64,000 nt of DNA from Magnaporthiopsis rhizophila (Eukaryota; Ascomycota; Sordariomycetes; Magnaporthales; Magnaporthaceae), in the NCBI GenBank assembly GCA_003049465.1, contig PYSS01000021.1:223311-287310 (forward strand), written 5' to 3'. The translations under genes and the position numbers were made by a program. Of this stretch, positions 10,125 to 21,750 are shown piece by piece. Within the stretch, counting starts at the first letter, position 1, and each line of letters starts with the position of its first letter. The notes under the pieces were generated by a model. That model searched no databases, was not told the DNA's origin, and saw only the letters and a program-made list of their open reading frames with translations.

Positions 10125-11824
10125 CTAGCACTGCAAAAAGCTTATTGGGGTGGTGCCGACCTTTGTTGGCGAGCTCAAGGCTGCGGCAGGAGCTTCGCTG
10201 GCGGGCAGTTGCGGTCGCCTGTCTTTAGCTCCAGAAGCATCAGCTGAAGTGTCTCGCGGCTGTCTCGGGGGTGAAACCGAGGGGCTGCGGCGTCTCTTTC
10301 CACGCGAACCATGCCGGCCGCGCCGTGAGCCGCCACGGCTGCGGTCTCGGCTCCGACCGGGGCTTCGTCTTCTGCCGCGACTGCGGCTCCGCGAGCGTCG
10401 CCGGCTCTGTGGGCGACGACGTCTGCCACCTCGAGCACCAGCCGGGCTGCTGCTGCGACTCGATGACCGCGGTCTCTTTCCGCTCCACCGGGACCTGCGA
10501 CTATCATCAGGAGTAGGGCTGTGGCTCGCCCTGGCACGGGCGGATCGACGTGCCGGCTTCGGGCTGCGCGAGGTCGAGCGGCGTTTCGAGGACGACGACG
10601 AGACGGATCTAGAGCGGCCTCGGCGCCGCTCGCCAGACTTGCTTCGCGAACGGGATCGACGACGACGCTTGGGGGACGGAGACCGAGAACCGCTCTCTCC
10701 TGATGATGAGCGACGACGCGATCGGAAGGATCGTCCTGCCGAGCGGGACCGCTTCCTCGCCCCTCGGTATCGCGGTTGGGCCTCTCGGCGCCGACGTGGC
10801 CCCGACCGCGACCGAGACATGGAGCGGCGGCGGCCACTAGCTACACTGGCACTGCGGGATGAGGACCGAGAGCTTCCAGAGTCGGCCGACGCCGACCGGC
10901 TGGGGGACCTGCGCCGCGTCTCTCCACGTCGTCCTCCACGTCCTCCCTGTCGGCCCCGCGGAACATAGACGTCGCGGCGAGGGGCGCGGTACGAGTCTCC
11001 GCCGCCACGGCCAGGCGGTGGCGATCGGGATCGATCTCTCCCACGGCCCGCTCCTCCACGTCTTCCAAAGTCCCTGTCGCCAAATCCTCCACCGCGTCCA
11101 CGGCCGCCGCCACCACGCCAGCTGTCAGAACGACCATCGCCCCGACCACCACGGTCTCGACCAGACAGTGCCTCGCGTCGCTGTCGAGCTTCCTCGGCTG
11201 CTTTTTCGGCCGCCTTCTCGGCTTCAATCTGTCAAAGGATCAAAGGTCATTTGTTAGCAGCCGCACCCTCTACACCGTAGTGTCGAAGTACCCTTGAGCG
11301 AGGGAATCCAGTAGGGTCGGTACCTTTTCCTGAAGCAACTCCCGCTTCTTCGCCTCGAGAAGCTCTTTCGGGACTCCTTGAGGACTGGCCTGGGCGCTCA
11401 GGCAGAGATTCCATAGTTCTTTGCAAAACGTGGGAGTGTCTTTGTCGAGGAAACCAGTGAGCTGGATCTGAATGCTTTTGATGTCGGGCTGTGATGACAA
11501 TGCGAGTCGTTAGAAGGACAGATGTAGGGCGAAAAAAGAGTCGGGTTGACGGTGGGAGAACATACGAATCGATTGTCCTCAATGAGGTTGGAGCAAAGCT
11601 CGATCACGACGTCGTCTTCGTTGCCCAGAATCTCCGAGATGCGACCGGTGATCCATCTTGCGCGGGCGTGTCAGCCGAACCTGGGGAAAACGACGCGGTT
11701 GGGCGGCGTCGTGAACTCACTTCTTCATCACTTGCAGGTTGACCTTGCGCATGTCCACCTTCTGGTTGAACTCGGGCGGAAACTTTGTCGCCTTGAGCAG
11801 TTTGGCATCCACTCCGGTCGCCAT
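10125..11824 (-). CDS. PWI-domain SR-rich splicing factor (SRm160-like)
   Basis: Exons 11824-11721, 11656-11566, 11488-11324 and 11228-10125 give 487 residues. Residues about 10-125 form a PWI domain: KLLKATKFPPEFNQKVDM, VNLQVMKKWITGRISEIL, EDDVVIELC, and LTGFLDKDTPTFCKELW. PWI domains bind RNA/DNA and occur in the SRm160/SRRM1 coactivator of pre-mRNA splicing. The rest is a Lys/Glu/Ala helix, an RGG/RG-type region (GGGRGRGGGFGDRD), and a very long Arg/Ser-dipeptide tail with many SPS and SRSRS motifs, expected to be phosphorylated and nuclear. The first intron acceptor is AAG rather than CAG/TAG, so that junction is slightly less sure, though the PWI motif is exact across it. The final dozen residues after the RS tail are not diagnostic. 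Confidence 0.9.
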
Positions 11825-13056
11825 TTTGGGCGCGGTAGGAGCCGTGATGGCTCGACGGAGCGACAATTGTTGGAGCCGTAGGTCGGCCGACGACGGAGTT
11901 GGGTGGTTGAGCTTCCGCCTTGACTTTGCGCAGAGAAAAAAGTAGCGACGACGTAAAGACGCGATGTCGGGTGCAAAGTCGCGTGGCGCCGCGGAGACCA
12001 GGCTCCACTATTTTTAGCAAGAGTGGGGCACTTGCCGCCGATCGGGGGGTCCGTTTCCTCCCATCCGCATGCATGCTTAAAAGTGCCGCAATGGAACATC
12101 CGGTGCCCCATCAGTTGCCCTACCATTAGGCACCCCGCAATGCCTGGGCTTGGCCAATATCACACGACTTGGCCCATCGGCCTTGTTATAACTGCGCTTA
12201 AATATCTCAACAAGAGACATTTTCCGCTGAACCGACGGCATGACCAGCCATGCTCGACATCCCCCTGACCCCGAGGTCACACCCCGCCAAGAGATCCCTC
12301 CCCATCATAGGTGGTGAAACTTCATGGAAGCTCGGAGCGTCAGTGACCTGCTTGTCACAAGCGCGCTAGTTACTGAAGTAAAAACAGCTGATTACTCCCC
12401 CTCTAAAGTACCTATACATCCATCAAAGCCCATGAAGCACTTCCCATGTCCGCTATTCTCACCGCCGGTTTGACCGCTCGGTCTTCTCTCCCGACCACTT
12501 TTACCATGCGCAGCGCCATGGCTCGGGCTTCTGGATCCTTCCTTATGATCATCCGTCATGATTCGTTCACGCGTGTTTCCAGGCACCCGATGTAATAGGT
12601 ATCTTCCATGTGCTGTACGTTTCCCGGTGACAATATAAACTTGTAGCTAAAAGGACCAGCGACACCCATGCTCGGTGTAAAAGAAATTAAACCAAGGCGA
12701 AGAAAGTCTGTTGTTACAAATATGGAGAATGCTCATCCACCCTTTTTTTCTTGGCCCATAAGAAAGGAACGAGAAAGAAATGACAATAGGATCGAGAAGG
12801 AGGGAAGAAGAAATGAAATTAAAGGGCAAGGAAAGTGACCAAACTACACCATAAAGAAAAACGCCAGTGAACCCACGATTAAATGCCCACCGAACCTCAT
12901 AAACTCCGGTGCTGCCGAGTCCTTTATAAAAAAAAACGTGATAGTCCACCGCATTGAAGACAAAATGTGGGTAAAGAATGTGCCCCGTCAGAAGTTGATC
13001 TCGTGTGAATGGTGGTCGAAAGGGACGGCGCCGTTAGCGACGCCGCATGAGGCAAA
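11825..13056. other. Intergenic, no gene seen
   Basis: The region upstream of the SR-rich gene and downstream of the next minus-strand gene. Part of 12640-12960 is A/T-richer with A runs. No open frame has protein-like composition, and no tRNA or other structured RNA was recognised. Confidence 0.5.
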
Positions 13057-13904
13057 TCAAGAGTGTCTCGGAAAGCTGTAGCGGTTGTTGTGCGCTTCCT
13101 TCTTTTCGGCGGCCTGGGCCTGCTGCCGCGCGGCCAAGGCCTGTATCTTCTCCCGTGCCCTCATAAGGCTCGAGTTGTCCTGCTGCTTGATCTTGGCACG
13201 GATCTCGTAGAGCGACATGAGTGTGGACGCTCGGTCGACTTCGTCTTCGTTCTGCACAGAGCGCAACCAAAAACAGTGCCTCGTCAGCGGCGGTTTCCGG
13301 TACGGGCGATTATTTCCGAAGGAATCCGAGGTGCGCCGAGACGCGGAGTGTAAGGGGATGTCTTTCTCACCTCTGATTCTCTCCGTGGGGTTCCCGGCAA
13401 GGAGCCGTGACTGGAGCTGCTCCGGGTCATTGGCGGAGTCAAGATTCGACGACCAAAGTGGTCAAATCTAGAGGCGGGGGAAGCCGTGCGGCCAACCGAG
13501 GCCGTGGCCGAGCCGACGCGGTGGTGATGCCGCCCGTCTGGAGGCGGCTTCAGTGTGTTTTGGACATGGTCCGGGGTTGCGGTCGTCGCTTGCAGGGTCT
13601 TGTTGGCATTGACCAGAGCAAGGGCGGCGGCTGCTTCTTGCTATGGTTCCGCATAGTCGTCGTGTGAGCTCCTTTCGTTTTGTTCGTCTCCCCTTTCCAC
13701 GTGTCTCGGTCGGCGCATGTCCCTCCTTGAGGCGCGTCCGAACCGGCTGGAACAATGGCAGGGTGGATGGGACGCGCAAAGGCGTCATCGGCAATAGCAA
13801 GAGCAACGACAACAACAACAACAACAAGGAGAAGTGGCGGCGCATACTGCAGCATCCAGATCGCTGAGGTCAGCCAGCATCTGCGCCAGCTGGATGCTTT
13901 CCAT
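13057..13904 (-). CDS. Conserved-looking 173-residue protein of unknown function
   Basis: I do not recognise the family. Exons 13904-13848, 13640-13371 and 13251-13057 join in phase 0 with good donors (GTATGC, GTGAGA) and acceptors (ATAG, GCAG) to a 173-residue protein. Three things argue that it is real: all three junctions keep the frame, the ends of the protein are helical and free of low complexity, and the frame would otherwise be broken by stops. The N-terminus MESIQLAQMLADLSDLDAA runs into an Ala/Leu helix. The middle is Pro/Ser/Thr-rich and probably disordered, with an RRESE phospho-type site. The C-terminal 60 residues form one long charged helix (LMSLYEIRAKIKQQDNSS, then LMRAREKIQALAARQQ), a likely coiled coil. 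A small nuclear or cytoskeletal adaptor is possible but unproven. Confidence 0.72.
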
Positions 13905-14559
13905 GGTCGATGACGGCACGCACGTGCGTGCTAGGCGGTTTCCGGGCGGACGGTCGGTCTCGGTATCGAAGATGATGAGAAAATCTCGCGAGCGGGGAAA
14001 CAAGCGGGTTTTGTGTCGTCGGTCGGTCTGGATGGCGAGGTATTTTTTTCCGCTCTGTTTATGACCAAGGCAAAATGGGTGGTGTGGAGGATTGGTCACC
14101 TTTAAATGAGCGCGTGTGCGACAGTCTCTGATGCGGCGCAGGCTCGCAGGCTAGGACATCGGGGCTACAGGACAGATCGAAAGCGTCGGCCAAGAATGGG
14201 GGAGCAACAACAAAACCAACCAAACCGTGCCTGCCTGGATCCGCCAGCGAATGCGGGGGCGGATTCAGTGAGGGTGTGTGAGGTTCGGATGGCCGTGCGC
14301 CTGGCCATGCGGCGGGAGCGGATTCATCAGCTTCAATTGGAAGGATGAGACGGGGCGCCGCAGCGGTGACTCAAAAGCAGGGCGGTCTGGGGCTTCTAGA
14401 ACCCGGGCAGTGGGAAGGGTGCAATCAGGCACGTAGCCCAATAAAAAACCGATACTCCAAAAAAAAAAAAGTGCCCGGGCCAAATAAAACTCCTTCGTTA
14501 GACTAAACTCTTTTTTCAAACAAAAATAGTAATTACAAAAGAGAGGGAAAGGAAATGCT

Positions 14560-14599
<40 letters not shown>

Positions 14600-15396
14600 N
14601 AAAAAAAAAAGGAGGTTGTTTATTGCTGCCCATGTACCTAATGAGTGGCCTTTTGGTGTATCGCTTTTTTTCTTGTCTGCGTGTCAGGTGCTCAATCGAA
14701 CCGCACGGCAATTTTCAGGACCATAATGGTGACGCAACACCGACAGCCACACGATACAGGGTGCTGATCCCGGTTCCGTCCTCCAATTGTTGCCTTCTCA
14801 GCTTTGGTTGGACGCACACAGTCTTTGGCCTTTGTGCCTTTTCGGCTGACTTCGGATCCGATCATTCCCGCTGCGTATTGTTCTTGCAGACCTGCCGACC
14901 TCTGACGTCTCCCCATTCACCCGTTTCGCCCCTTGAAAAATGTCAGGTGTTCTGATACGCAGCTCGGTACGTACCGTTTGGCCTCCAACACTGCTTGCCT
15001 CTGTCAATTTCCCATCCATCCAAGCGGAATGCCGTCACAAGCCAACAGGCCGTTAAGCTTGGATGGTGCAGGAGTGTAAGGGCAGTGTAGCCCAGGATAA
15101 AAGGTGCATGTATCTCCCCTCTATCAGCGAGGCTGCAGGATGTAAGCGGCGGGGAGGGCGGAGAGAAAAAGGAGAGGGCCGGATCGGAGCCTCCCAACTT
15201 GAAGGGATCTGTCCGGTCTCACATTTGATCCGTGCCATTGCCGAGGGAACTGCGACTCGGAGCCGAGGATTTGGTCGTGCCGGAAGAAATGCTGGCGCTG
15301 AGGTGCTCTGTCTGCCTTCCGTCGCGGAATATCCGGTGGTTAAATACAGGCCTTGCGCCCGATCGGCTGACGTTGTGTACTACCTAGCTTGGCAAT
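13905..15396. other. Divergent intergenic region with an A tract
   Basis: A 1.5-kb region between divergent genes. A long A tract at 14565-14610 includes one N at 14600. The overlapping frames here are translations of this tract or of C-rich leader sequence and are not supported. Confidence 0.5.
14565..14610. repeat. Poly-A tract with embedded N
   Basis: 46 positions of uninterrupted A except one N at 14600. The single N suggests a contig join or an unresolved homopolymer length. Confidence 0.85.
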
Positions 15397-16265
15397 ATGA
15401 TGTCCTTTCGCCGCGGAATAGCGACGATGGCCTCACTTCGTAACGCGCGGAAGGTGGTGTGCATTGGCCGCAACTATGCGTGCGTTGAGTAGCCCTCCGT
15501 CTCTGCCGGACTGATTCCCAGTCCAAGCCAAGCTGACACCCCCAACAGCGACCATGTGGCCGAGCTGAACAACACCAAGCCCAAGCAGCCGTTCTTTTTC
15601 CTAAAGCCCGCCTCTTCCATCGTGCTGCCCGGCGCCGGTCCCGTGGTGCGGCCCAAGGGCGTCGACCTACACTACGAGGTGGAGCTGGCGCTCATCCTCG
15701 GCAAGGATGTCAAGGACCTGAAGGCGGACGACATGGAAGGCGCCCTTGATGCCATCGACAGTCAGTCATATTGACCGGAAAGGGGCTGGTACTCTGTAAA
15801 GTGCTGCCCAACTGACAGCTGCAATGTGTGCGTCCAGGCTATGCGCTGAGCATCGACATGACTGCCCGCAACGTCCAGAACGAGGCCAAGAAGAAGGGTC
15901 TGCCGTGGGATATTGCCAAGGGCTTCGACACGTTCCTGCCCGTCAGCAACATTATTCCCAAGTCGGCCATCCCGGATCCACACAACGTGGAGCTGTACCT
16001 CTCGGTCAACAACGAAGTTCGCCAGAAGGACTCGACGGGGCTGATGCTGTTCCAGATCCCGCGGATCCTGAGCGACATCTCGCACGTCATGGCTCTTGAG
16101 AAGGGCGACATTGTCCTGACCGGCACCCCCAAGGGCGTCGGCCCGGTGGTGCCTGGCGACGTCATGCGCGCCGGGCTCCGGGTTGACGGAAAGGAGCTGG
16201 AGGAGGCCAGGATCGAGATTCCCGTGGAGGAGTCCACGAGCGCCTACGTCTACAAGGAGACCTGA
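15397..16265 (+). CDS. Fumarylacetoacetate hydrolase-family acylpyruvate hydrolase (FAHD1-like)
   Basis: Exons 15397-15479, 15549-15760 and 15838-16265 give 240 residues, the usual size of FAHD1. FAHD1 enzymes hydrolyse acylpyruvates and decarboxylate oxaloacetate, normally in mitochondria. Catalytic and metal sites are visible at the same spacing as in the human protein: H30 and E33 in the YADHVAELN stretch, metal ligands E71 and E73 in LHYEVELALILG, and D105 in LSIDMTARN. The PFFFLKP and GDIVLTGTPKGVGPV motifs are also present. Two ATGs open the frame in tandem and an in-frame ATG follows at 15427 (MASLRN). The Arg-rich first ten residues could be a weak mitochondrial presequence. The gene converges with BNA1, 294 bp between stops. 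Confidence 0.93.
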
Positions 16266-16559
16266 TTCGAAACTAGGCATTTACTCTGCTTGGATGTTTG
16301 TATGCTAAACATTTATGAGTTACAAATATTCCCTGTTGTATGTAAAATGGTCTGGAAAGTGCACGGGTTTGTCCGAAGCTGTAATCGATCGCCTGTATGT
16401 CTGTTCGGGGACTCGGGAGCCGATTTGCAGATGGGTGTGGGTATGTATACCCACAGACAAAGGGTAAAGGAACGGGCTAGAGGAAAACCTGATACAAGAA
16501 ACCGCCATATACGGGAGAGCAAGGGAGAGCGTGCCGATCCAAGACTAGGGGCGTCCAGC

Positions 16560-17282
16560 TCACTCCTCATTTGGATCCTGGATAGAGCCGGGCTTGGGGC
16601 ACCAGTCGGCAACCTCGCCGCACGACTTGCAAGTGCGGATGGCGTCGTCAGCCTTGAAGGCCTCGACGGCGGCCTTGATCTGGGTGCCGAGGTCGGTGCA
16701 GTGGAACGCGGCCTCGTGCACGACTTCGTGGCAGGACTGGCAGTACCAGCGCATGCGGTCGAGCGATCCCGGAGGACGCCGCTGCTCCAGCACGACGCCA
16801 ACGGTGTCGGCGAAGCGGACCGGGTTGTGCGGCGTGTTCCCCGGCAGCAGGAACATGTCGCCCTCGCGGATGATGATGTCCCGGAAGACGCCGTCGTCGA
16901 CCACCTTGAGCATCATGGCGCCCTTGTACTGGTAGAACCACTCGGGCGTCTGGTTGATGTGGTAGTCGGTGCGGGCATTGGGGCCTCCGACAATCTGAGG
17001 GCGTATGAGCATGTTTTCCATCCGAGAGTGGGCTGTGGTCTGACTGTTTGGGTGACAACGTAGAGGGTGAATACGGGGTTTTCGTCCGGTGGCCTACCAT
17101 AACCGTGACGTCCTCATTGTAGACGCAGTAGTTGTTGATGGGTGGCTTGAGGAGATGAGAGTTTTCCTCCAGCCTTGACGAACGGCGTCCCCAGACCTGT
17201 CAGTCGATCGGCTGTTGTCAAGAGCAGTCTCGGGGTCTTGGGCTACTTACCACTTGGGCAAGTTAACTGGTGGCGCCAGCAT
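16560..17282 (-). CDS. BNA1: 3-hydroxyanthranilate 3,4-dioxygenase
   Basis: Exons 17282-17251, 17173-17098 and 16994-16560 give 180 residues, the standard fungal length. The enzyme is a cytosolic cupin that opens 3-hydroxyanthranilate to the quinolinate precursor in de novo NAD synthesis from tryptophan. Key residues are present: R44, the Fe ligands H48, E54 and H92, R96 and E106. The C-terminal rubredoxin-like iron site of the microbial and fungal form is complete (C121-x2-C124 and C158-x2-C161). All splice junctions restore family sequence (PKWLEENSHLL and VTVMIVGGPNAR). The acceptor of exon 2 is AAG with a weak pyrimidine tract. Nothing suggests loss of function. Confidence 0.96.
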
Positions 17283-18260
17283 GGCCGGGTGCTGTTGATG
17301 AGATGATAGCTTAAAGAACGTCTAGCGTGATCACTCGAAAATGAGAATGATGCAGCGCTAGAGCTGTCGATGGCCTCTAAGAGATCCCCCACTTGGAGAT
17401 AGGTGCTTGAGCGATGAAAGGCGGTGCGGCACTTTTCAGAGATATCTTAACCAAAGCTAGCTCCCGGATCCGGGGGGAGGCCGGATGCAACCGGGGGTTC
17501 TCTCCGGCAAGGAATTTCCCTCGCTGCCCAAAAACACCTTTTGACTTCATGTCCTGAGTAATCCATGTTTGTTAGCTCATCGCCGGTTCTCATGGGACGG
17601 AGCCTAGCTCTGGCTCAGCGTCCGTGTTATCCAACTGCCTGCTCGCATTGACGTTGTGCTGCACAATTGACGTGCAGCTAGATCCTCATGCTCGGCCGGT
17701 AGCCGTGAGCATTGGTATTTTCCAATGAGAAACATGTACAGCAGCAAACAGGATTACAACAGCAATGTCTACAACTGTTTCTCCTCCGCTAAACTCGCTC
17801 AACATTGAGCGATTCAGCCAGTCTGATCTAAAATGGCAGCTCACTCGTTGGCCCCTGTAGCCCTGCCTGCTGCCCCGCATTGATCGCCTGACCCCAGCGC
17901 CGACGAGAGGACGCCACAGCATGCACACTCCCTGGAGTGGGGATAGAAAACATGCTCATACAAACCCGAGGGCAGGCAGACAAGGGTCCTCAACCGACCG
18001 AGTCCAGAAAAACGAGGCAGAGATAATACGACTTGAGCTGTCTGTCGGTAATTATAAAGGAATTGACTAACCTAGTCCAATTGAGCAACGTCTGCTTTCC
18101 GCGTCCTGTCCATCCGGCGCTTCCTCACTCGACCGCATCGAACTCAGCCGACCAGTTAGGCTCGAAAGCTACACCCGGCGCCGCAAGCTCCCGTCGACCC
18201 ACGAAGAACCAGATCAGCTCACGCAACAGCACGAACCGACGCCCACACGCAGCAGGCACT
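17283..18260. promoter_or_regulatory. Divergent BNA1/copper-transporter intergenic region
   Basis: 978 bp shared by two divergent starts. Sequence is mixed without tandem repeats. The leader before 18261 is C/A-rich. I did not find a cluster of obvious copper-response sites. Confidence 0.4.
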
Positions 18261-19190
18261 ATGGACCACACCCACCACATGACGGACCACGGCGGTATGG
18301 ACCACGGCGGTCACGGCGGAATGGACCATGGAGGCATGGACAAGTGTAGCATGAACGTAGGAACGGGCCCAACTCTACCCCATGTCCCACGGACCCTGCC
18401 GCCGCCCGCCCGCCCACCCGCGCTGCATCGGCTCGGCTCGCAAGAAGCTGACAAGCAGACGGAACCGTTCGCAGATGCTCTTCACGTGGGACACGACCAA
18501 CCTGTGCATCGTCTTTGAGCGCTGGCACATCCGCTCGACCGCGGGCCTACTCTTCTCCCTGTTGGCCGTCGTCGCCATCGGGGCCGGCTACGAGGCCCTG
18601 CGCGAGTCGATCCGCCGCTACGAGCACTACCTGAACAAGAAGAATGAGGCCGTTCCCCGTGAGTTTTGGCCCCCGTCGTACCTCTTCTGTCCCAGGGGAA
18701 ATGAGGATCAAGAAGAAGAAGAGCGGATGCAGATAAGACGCGAGAGATGCCGGGGGGTGGCCATGTTTTATCGAAACAAAATAACACCTGCTAAAATCCG
18801 AGCAAGGCGCGGACGATGTGGCTGAGACTGAAAGTACCCCTTTCCTCCTGGCAGGACAGAACAAGCCCAAGGTCACCCGCGAGGCGCACCTCCTCAAGGC
18901 CGTGCTCTACGGGATCCAGAACTTTTATGCCTTTATGATTATGTGAGTTTCCGTCGAACCTAGGGGCTGCAATTCCTGCATGAATTATGGATACCTACAC
19001 GTTTGGGCCAGCTGCGGCAAGGAAGGCTTAATGTTTAATATGGAGGCTAATTTCTTTGCCCTAAAACGACAGGCTCATCTTCATGACCTACAATGGATGG
19101 GTCATGATTGCCGTCTCATTTGGAGCTTTCCTGGGATATCTGCTCTTTGGCGGCACCACTCCTGCGACAAAAGAGACTGCCTGCCACTAA
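18261..19190 (+). CDS. Ctr-family copper transporter
   Basis: Exons 18261-18356, 18475-18658, 18855-18942 and 19073-19190 give 161 residues. Ctr proteins are trimeric Cu(I) channels with three membrane helices. The N-terminus is a short Met/His copper-binding segment of repeated MDH-G-G units ending DKCSMN. TM1 follows LFTWDTTNLCIVFERWHI. TM2 contains the required M-x3-M (MLIFM, rebuilt across the last intron), and TM3 carries the GxxxG packing motif (GAFLG) followed by YLLFG. The small size and a tail without a Cys cluster resemble low-affinity or vacuolar Ctr2-type members more than plasma-membrane Ctr1, but localisation is inference. The first intron separates the metal-binding head from the transporter core. 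It converges with the Nudix gene. Confidence 0.93.
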
Positions 19191-19543
19191 GTGCCCGCTG
19201 TCAGGAGCGTACCTCGGGACAGTAGCGCACACATGAGATTCCAGCCACCACAAAGACCCAACCGATAGTTTTAGTGCCTGGCTAGGCCGGACTGTTGGAT
19301 GAGAGGGATCTGATGAGGGTGCGGGTTCGGTAAATGTGGTGGTATCGTGAACATATGACATATTCTACTACTTGGAAGAGCCGGGAAGCTGTCTGATTGC
19401 AAAAAACTTTCCTGTGTCTGCAATTCCTACTCCTGAACCGAGACGATTTGTATATCCGTGTCTAAGCCGAGCCTTCTAGGACAGCACCGAGAGACATGCA
19501 ACGAAGAGACTCTATGGATGAGAATGAAAATATAAGGAGCCGG
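19191..19543. other. Convergent 3' region
   Basis: 353 bp between the copper-transporter stop and the Nudix gene stop; no gene or repeat seen. Confidence 0.5.
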
Positions 19544-20917
19544 CTACAGCTTGTTCTCGACAATCTGTGACGCCAGGTGCTCAATCATGGACTCGTCCCC
19601 GTACTGCTCGTTGTGCTCAAACTCGGGCTCCTCGGCGTACGCGATCCTGGCCGCGTCGACGAGCATGCGGCCCGTCATGCCCCAGACCTTGAACCTCGTC
19701 TCGGCCTCGGCTTCGTCCGGCTCCTCGGCCAGGGCCGCCTGCCCGCCCTCGCGCACCCTCGGCCGCGTCACGCGCTGCCGGTCCACAGGCACGAAGAAGT
19801 GGTGCAGCCGCCAACGGTAGCCGTTGTATTCGGTCCACCTGCCCTCGTACCAGTGGCCCGGCGGCATCATCGACGGTCTTTGGGGTTGCGTGGTCGCGGG
19901 CGCGATCGACGCTGGCGTCTCGTCGGCGGCGCGGAGGAAGTTGTGAAAGGGCGCGCTGAAGACGGCGGCCACCTCCTTTGCGTCTAGGCGCGGCATCAAC
20001 GACTCGTCCGCCGTCGGCACCTCGCCGCCGTCCGTCGTCGCCGTGGCGTGCAAAAAGGCCACGCACGGCCTGACCACCAGGCCCGTCCTGGCCAGGCTGT
20101 GCGGGAGGTAGCACAGCTGCTCGATGGTGAAGGGCGCGGGGATCTTGCTGTCGTCCATTGGGAGGCCGATCTCCTCCCATGCCTCGCGCCGAGCGACCTG
20201 GTCTATACACGGAGGCGGAAGGAAAGGGGTTGGTCAATATTCGTTGCTAGGGGAATCCTGTCTCCGTCTCCGTCTCCGTCTCAGTGGCAAGCCTTACATG
20301 GGGTCTCGTCGACACTGTCGGCTTTCCCTCCAGGGAACGCCGCTTGCCCTGTGAGATGAATTAGTGATGTCATGTCCTCAAGACCAGAGCCGCGCGCGCT
20401 TCAGCGGCTGTACGCAGACACGCACCGGAAAAGCTGCGGAGTGTAGCCGAGCGCATGGTGATGACCACCCGCAGGTCCCCGAGGCGGTCCGCATAGAGCA
20501 GGATGAGCACGGCGGCCCGCCGGTTCACCGGCAACCTGTCCCAGAGCGGGAAGGCTGGTGGCCGGTAGGACCGCAGCCGGGCTACGGCGGCCTTTGTTCT
20601 GATGAGCAGCCTGTTCATTTCCCCGGGCCTCTCTCGGAGCAGCCACCACTGCCTCGGGCACTGGGTATGATACGCCGCCTGTGGACCTATGGCGGGGAGG
20701 CTCAGTTACTGACCAGGGATACTTCGTTCAGCTGGCCCATGGTAGACGCATCCCAATAGTCAGCGGACTCGTCGGGGAAGAAGAAGTCGCTGCTGGGAGG
20801 TGCGGATGACGAGACCTCGCGGGCTGCGTCAATGACGGATGCGATCTCTGCCTCGGTAAACGGCTTTTCTGCTGGCGGGCCGCTGTCGTGCTCGATCTCT
20901 GCAGTCGCGGCGGTCAT
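19544..20917 (-). CDS. PCD1: Nudix hydrolase, CoA-diphosphatase type
   Basis: Four exons: 20917-20714, about 20660-20426, 20348-20298 and 20202-19544. The Nudix box is rebuilt over two introns as GGKADSVDETPYQVARREAWEEIGL-type sequence: G-x5-E-x7-RE-x2-EE-x-G with all catalytic Glu present. Flanking RRAAVLILLYADRLGDLRVV and TMRSATLRSFSG match the fungal Pcd1 peroxisomal CoA and oxidised-nucleotide diphosphatase family, which hydrolyses CoA to 3',5'-ADP and phosphopantetheine. The C-terminal half (LPHSLARTGLVVRPCVAFL, FSAPFHNFLR, YEGRWTEYNGYRWRLHHFF, VWGMTGRMLVDAARIAY) agrees. The acceptor of intron 1 is uncertain: several phase-0 AGs lie between 20661 and about 20600. An in-frame ATG upstream (20977) is possible but less likely. 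The C-terminus ENKL lacks a PTS1. Confidence 0.86.
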
Positions 20918-21750
20918 CTTCTCGGCGGAGAGAGGGAGGAGGATATTTTGGTAGCAAAGATTATGCGTTGCGAGCATTGGGGTAGCCTCGGCACGTCACG
21001 GGCACCCCTCGATGCAGACGGCAGTTCTATGGCGTAATATGTGGGGTATTCCACACTACAGCTACTCTGCGCAAACCCGCAAAATCATGCACTGGTCTGG
21101 CACCGACTTCGGCGGGCAGGTGGGAAGGCAGTCGGGTAACCATTTTACCCAAGGGAGAGGAACTACCTCGACATGGAGGTGTTGACGGCATCACAGCGAC
21201 AGGAACGGGTACCCCTCCAAGCCTTGCAACCCCAATGGTCGGCGCAAATCGCTAACAGGCGCTCCCAAGACCTAACGAGTTGGCTGAATTATCGTAGGCA
21301 AGTGAGCCGCGCAACTTCAGAGCATGGAACCGAGGTTCAGGGGTCAACTCGACTGAGTTCATGTATGTTCCTTTTTGAATATTCCGCCATCCTAAGCAAA
21401 GCCTTCCAACGCCTAATGAATCACCCATCATCCATCCTGTGGCTGGTTGATCAGAATACCCCGGTTTGTGAGGGTAAAGCCTTCCGCTGAGATATGGGAC
21501 ACGATGGAGTATATCTCCCTCCCCCGAGACATGTCGGGCCTGTGATGTTGGCCAAATGCGAAGGAGGCTCGGAATGTTGCCCTCGGTTCTCGTGTCGCTG
21601 TTGTTCGGTCGAGGCGGAGGACGTCAGCACGCTCGGCCGGGTAGCGCGGGAACTCCGAAAAAGAGGGAGAGCGTCGAGTTGGTCGTGAACCACACATACC
21701 CCGAAAGCCCCAGAAATGCTGCCAAAATGCGAGAAGAAAAAAGAAAGTGC
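20918..21750. other. Intergenic, no gene seen
   Basis: 833 bp between the Nudix start and the last exon of eL42. No convincing frame on either strand; no repeats. Confidence 0.5.
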
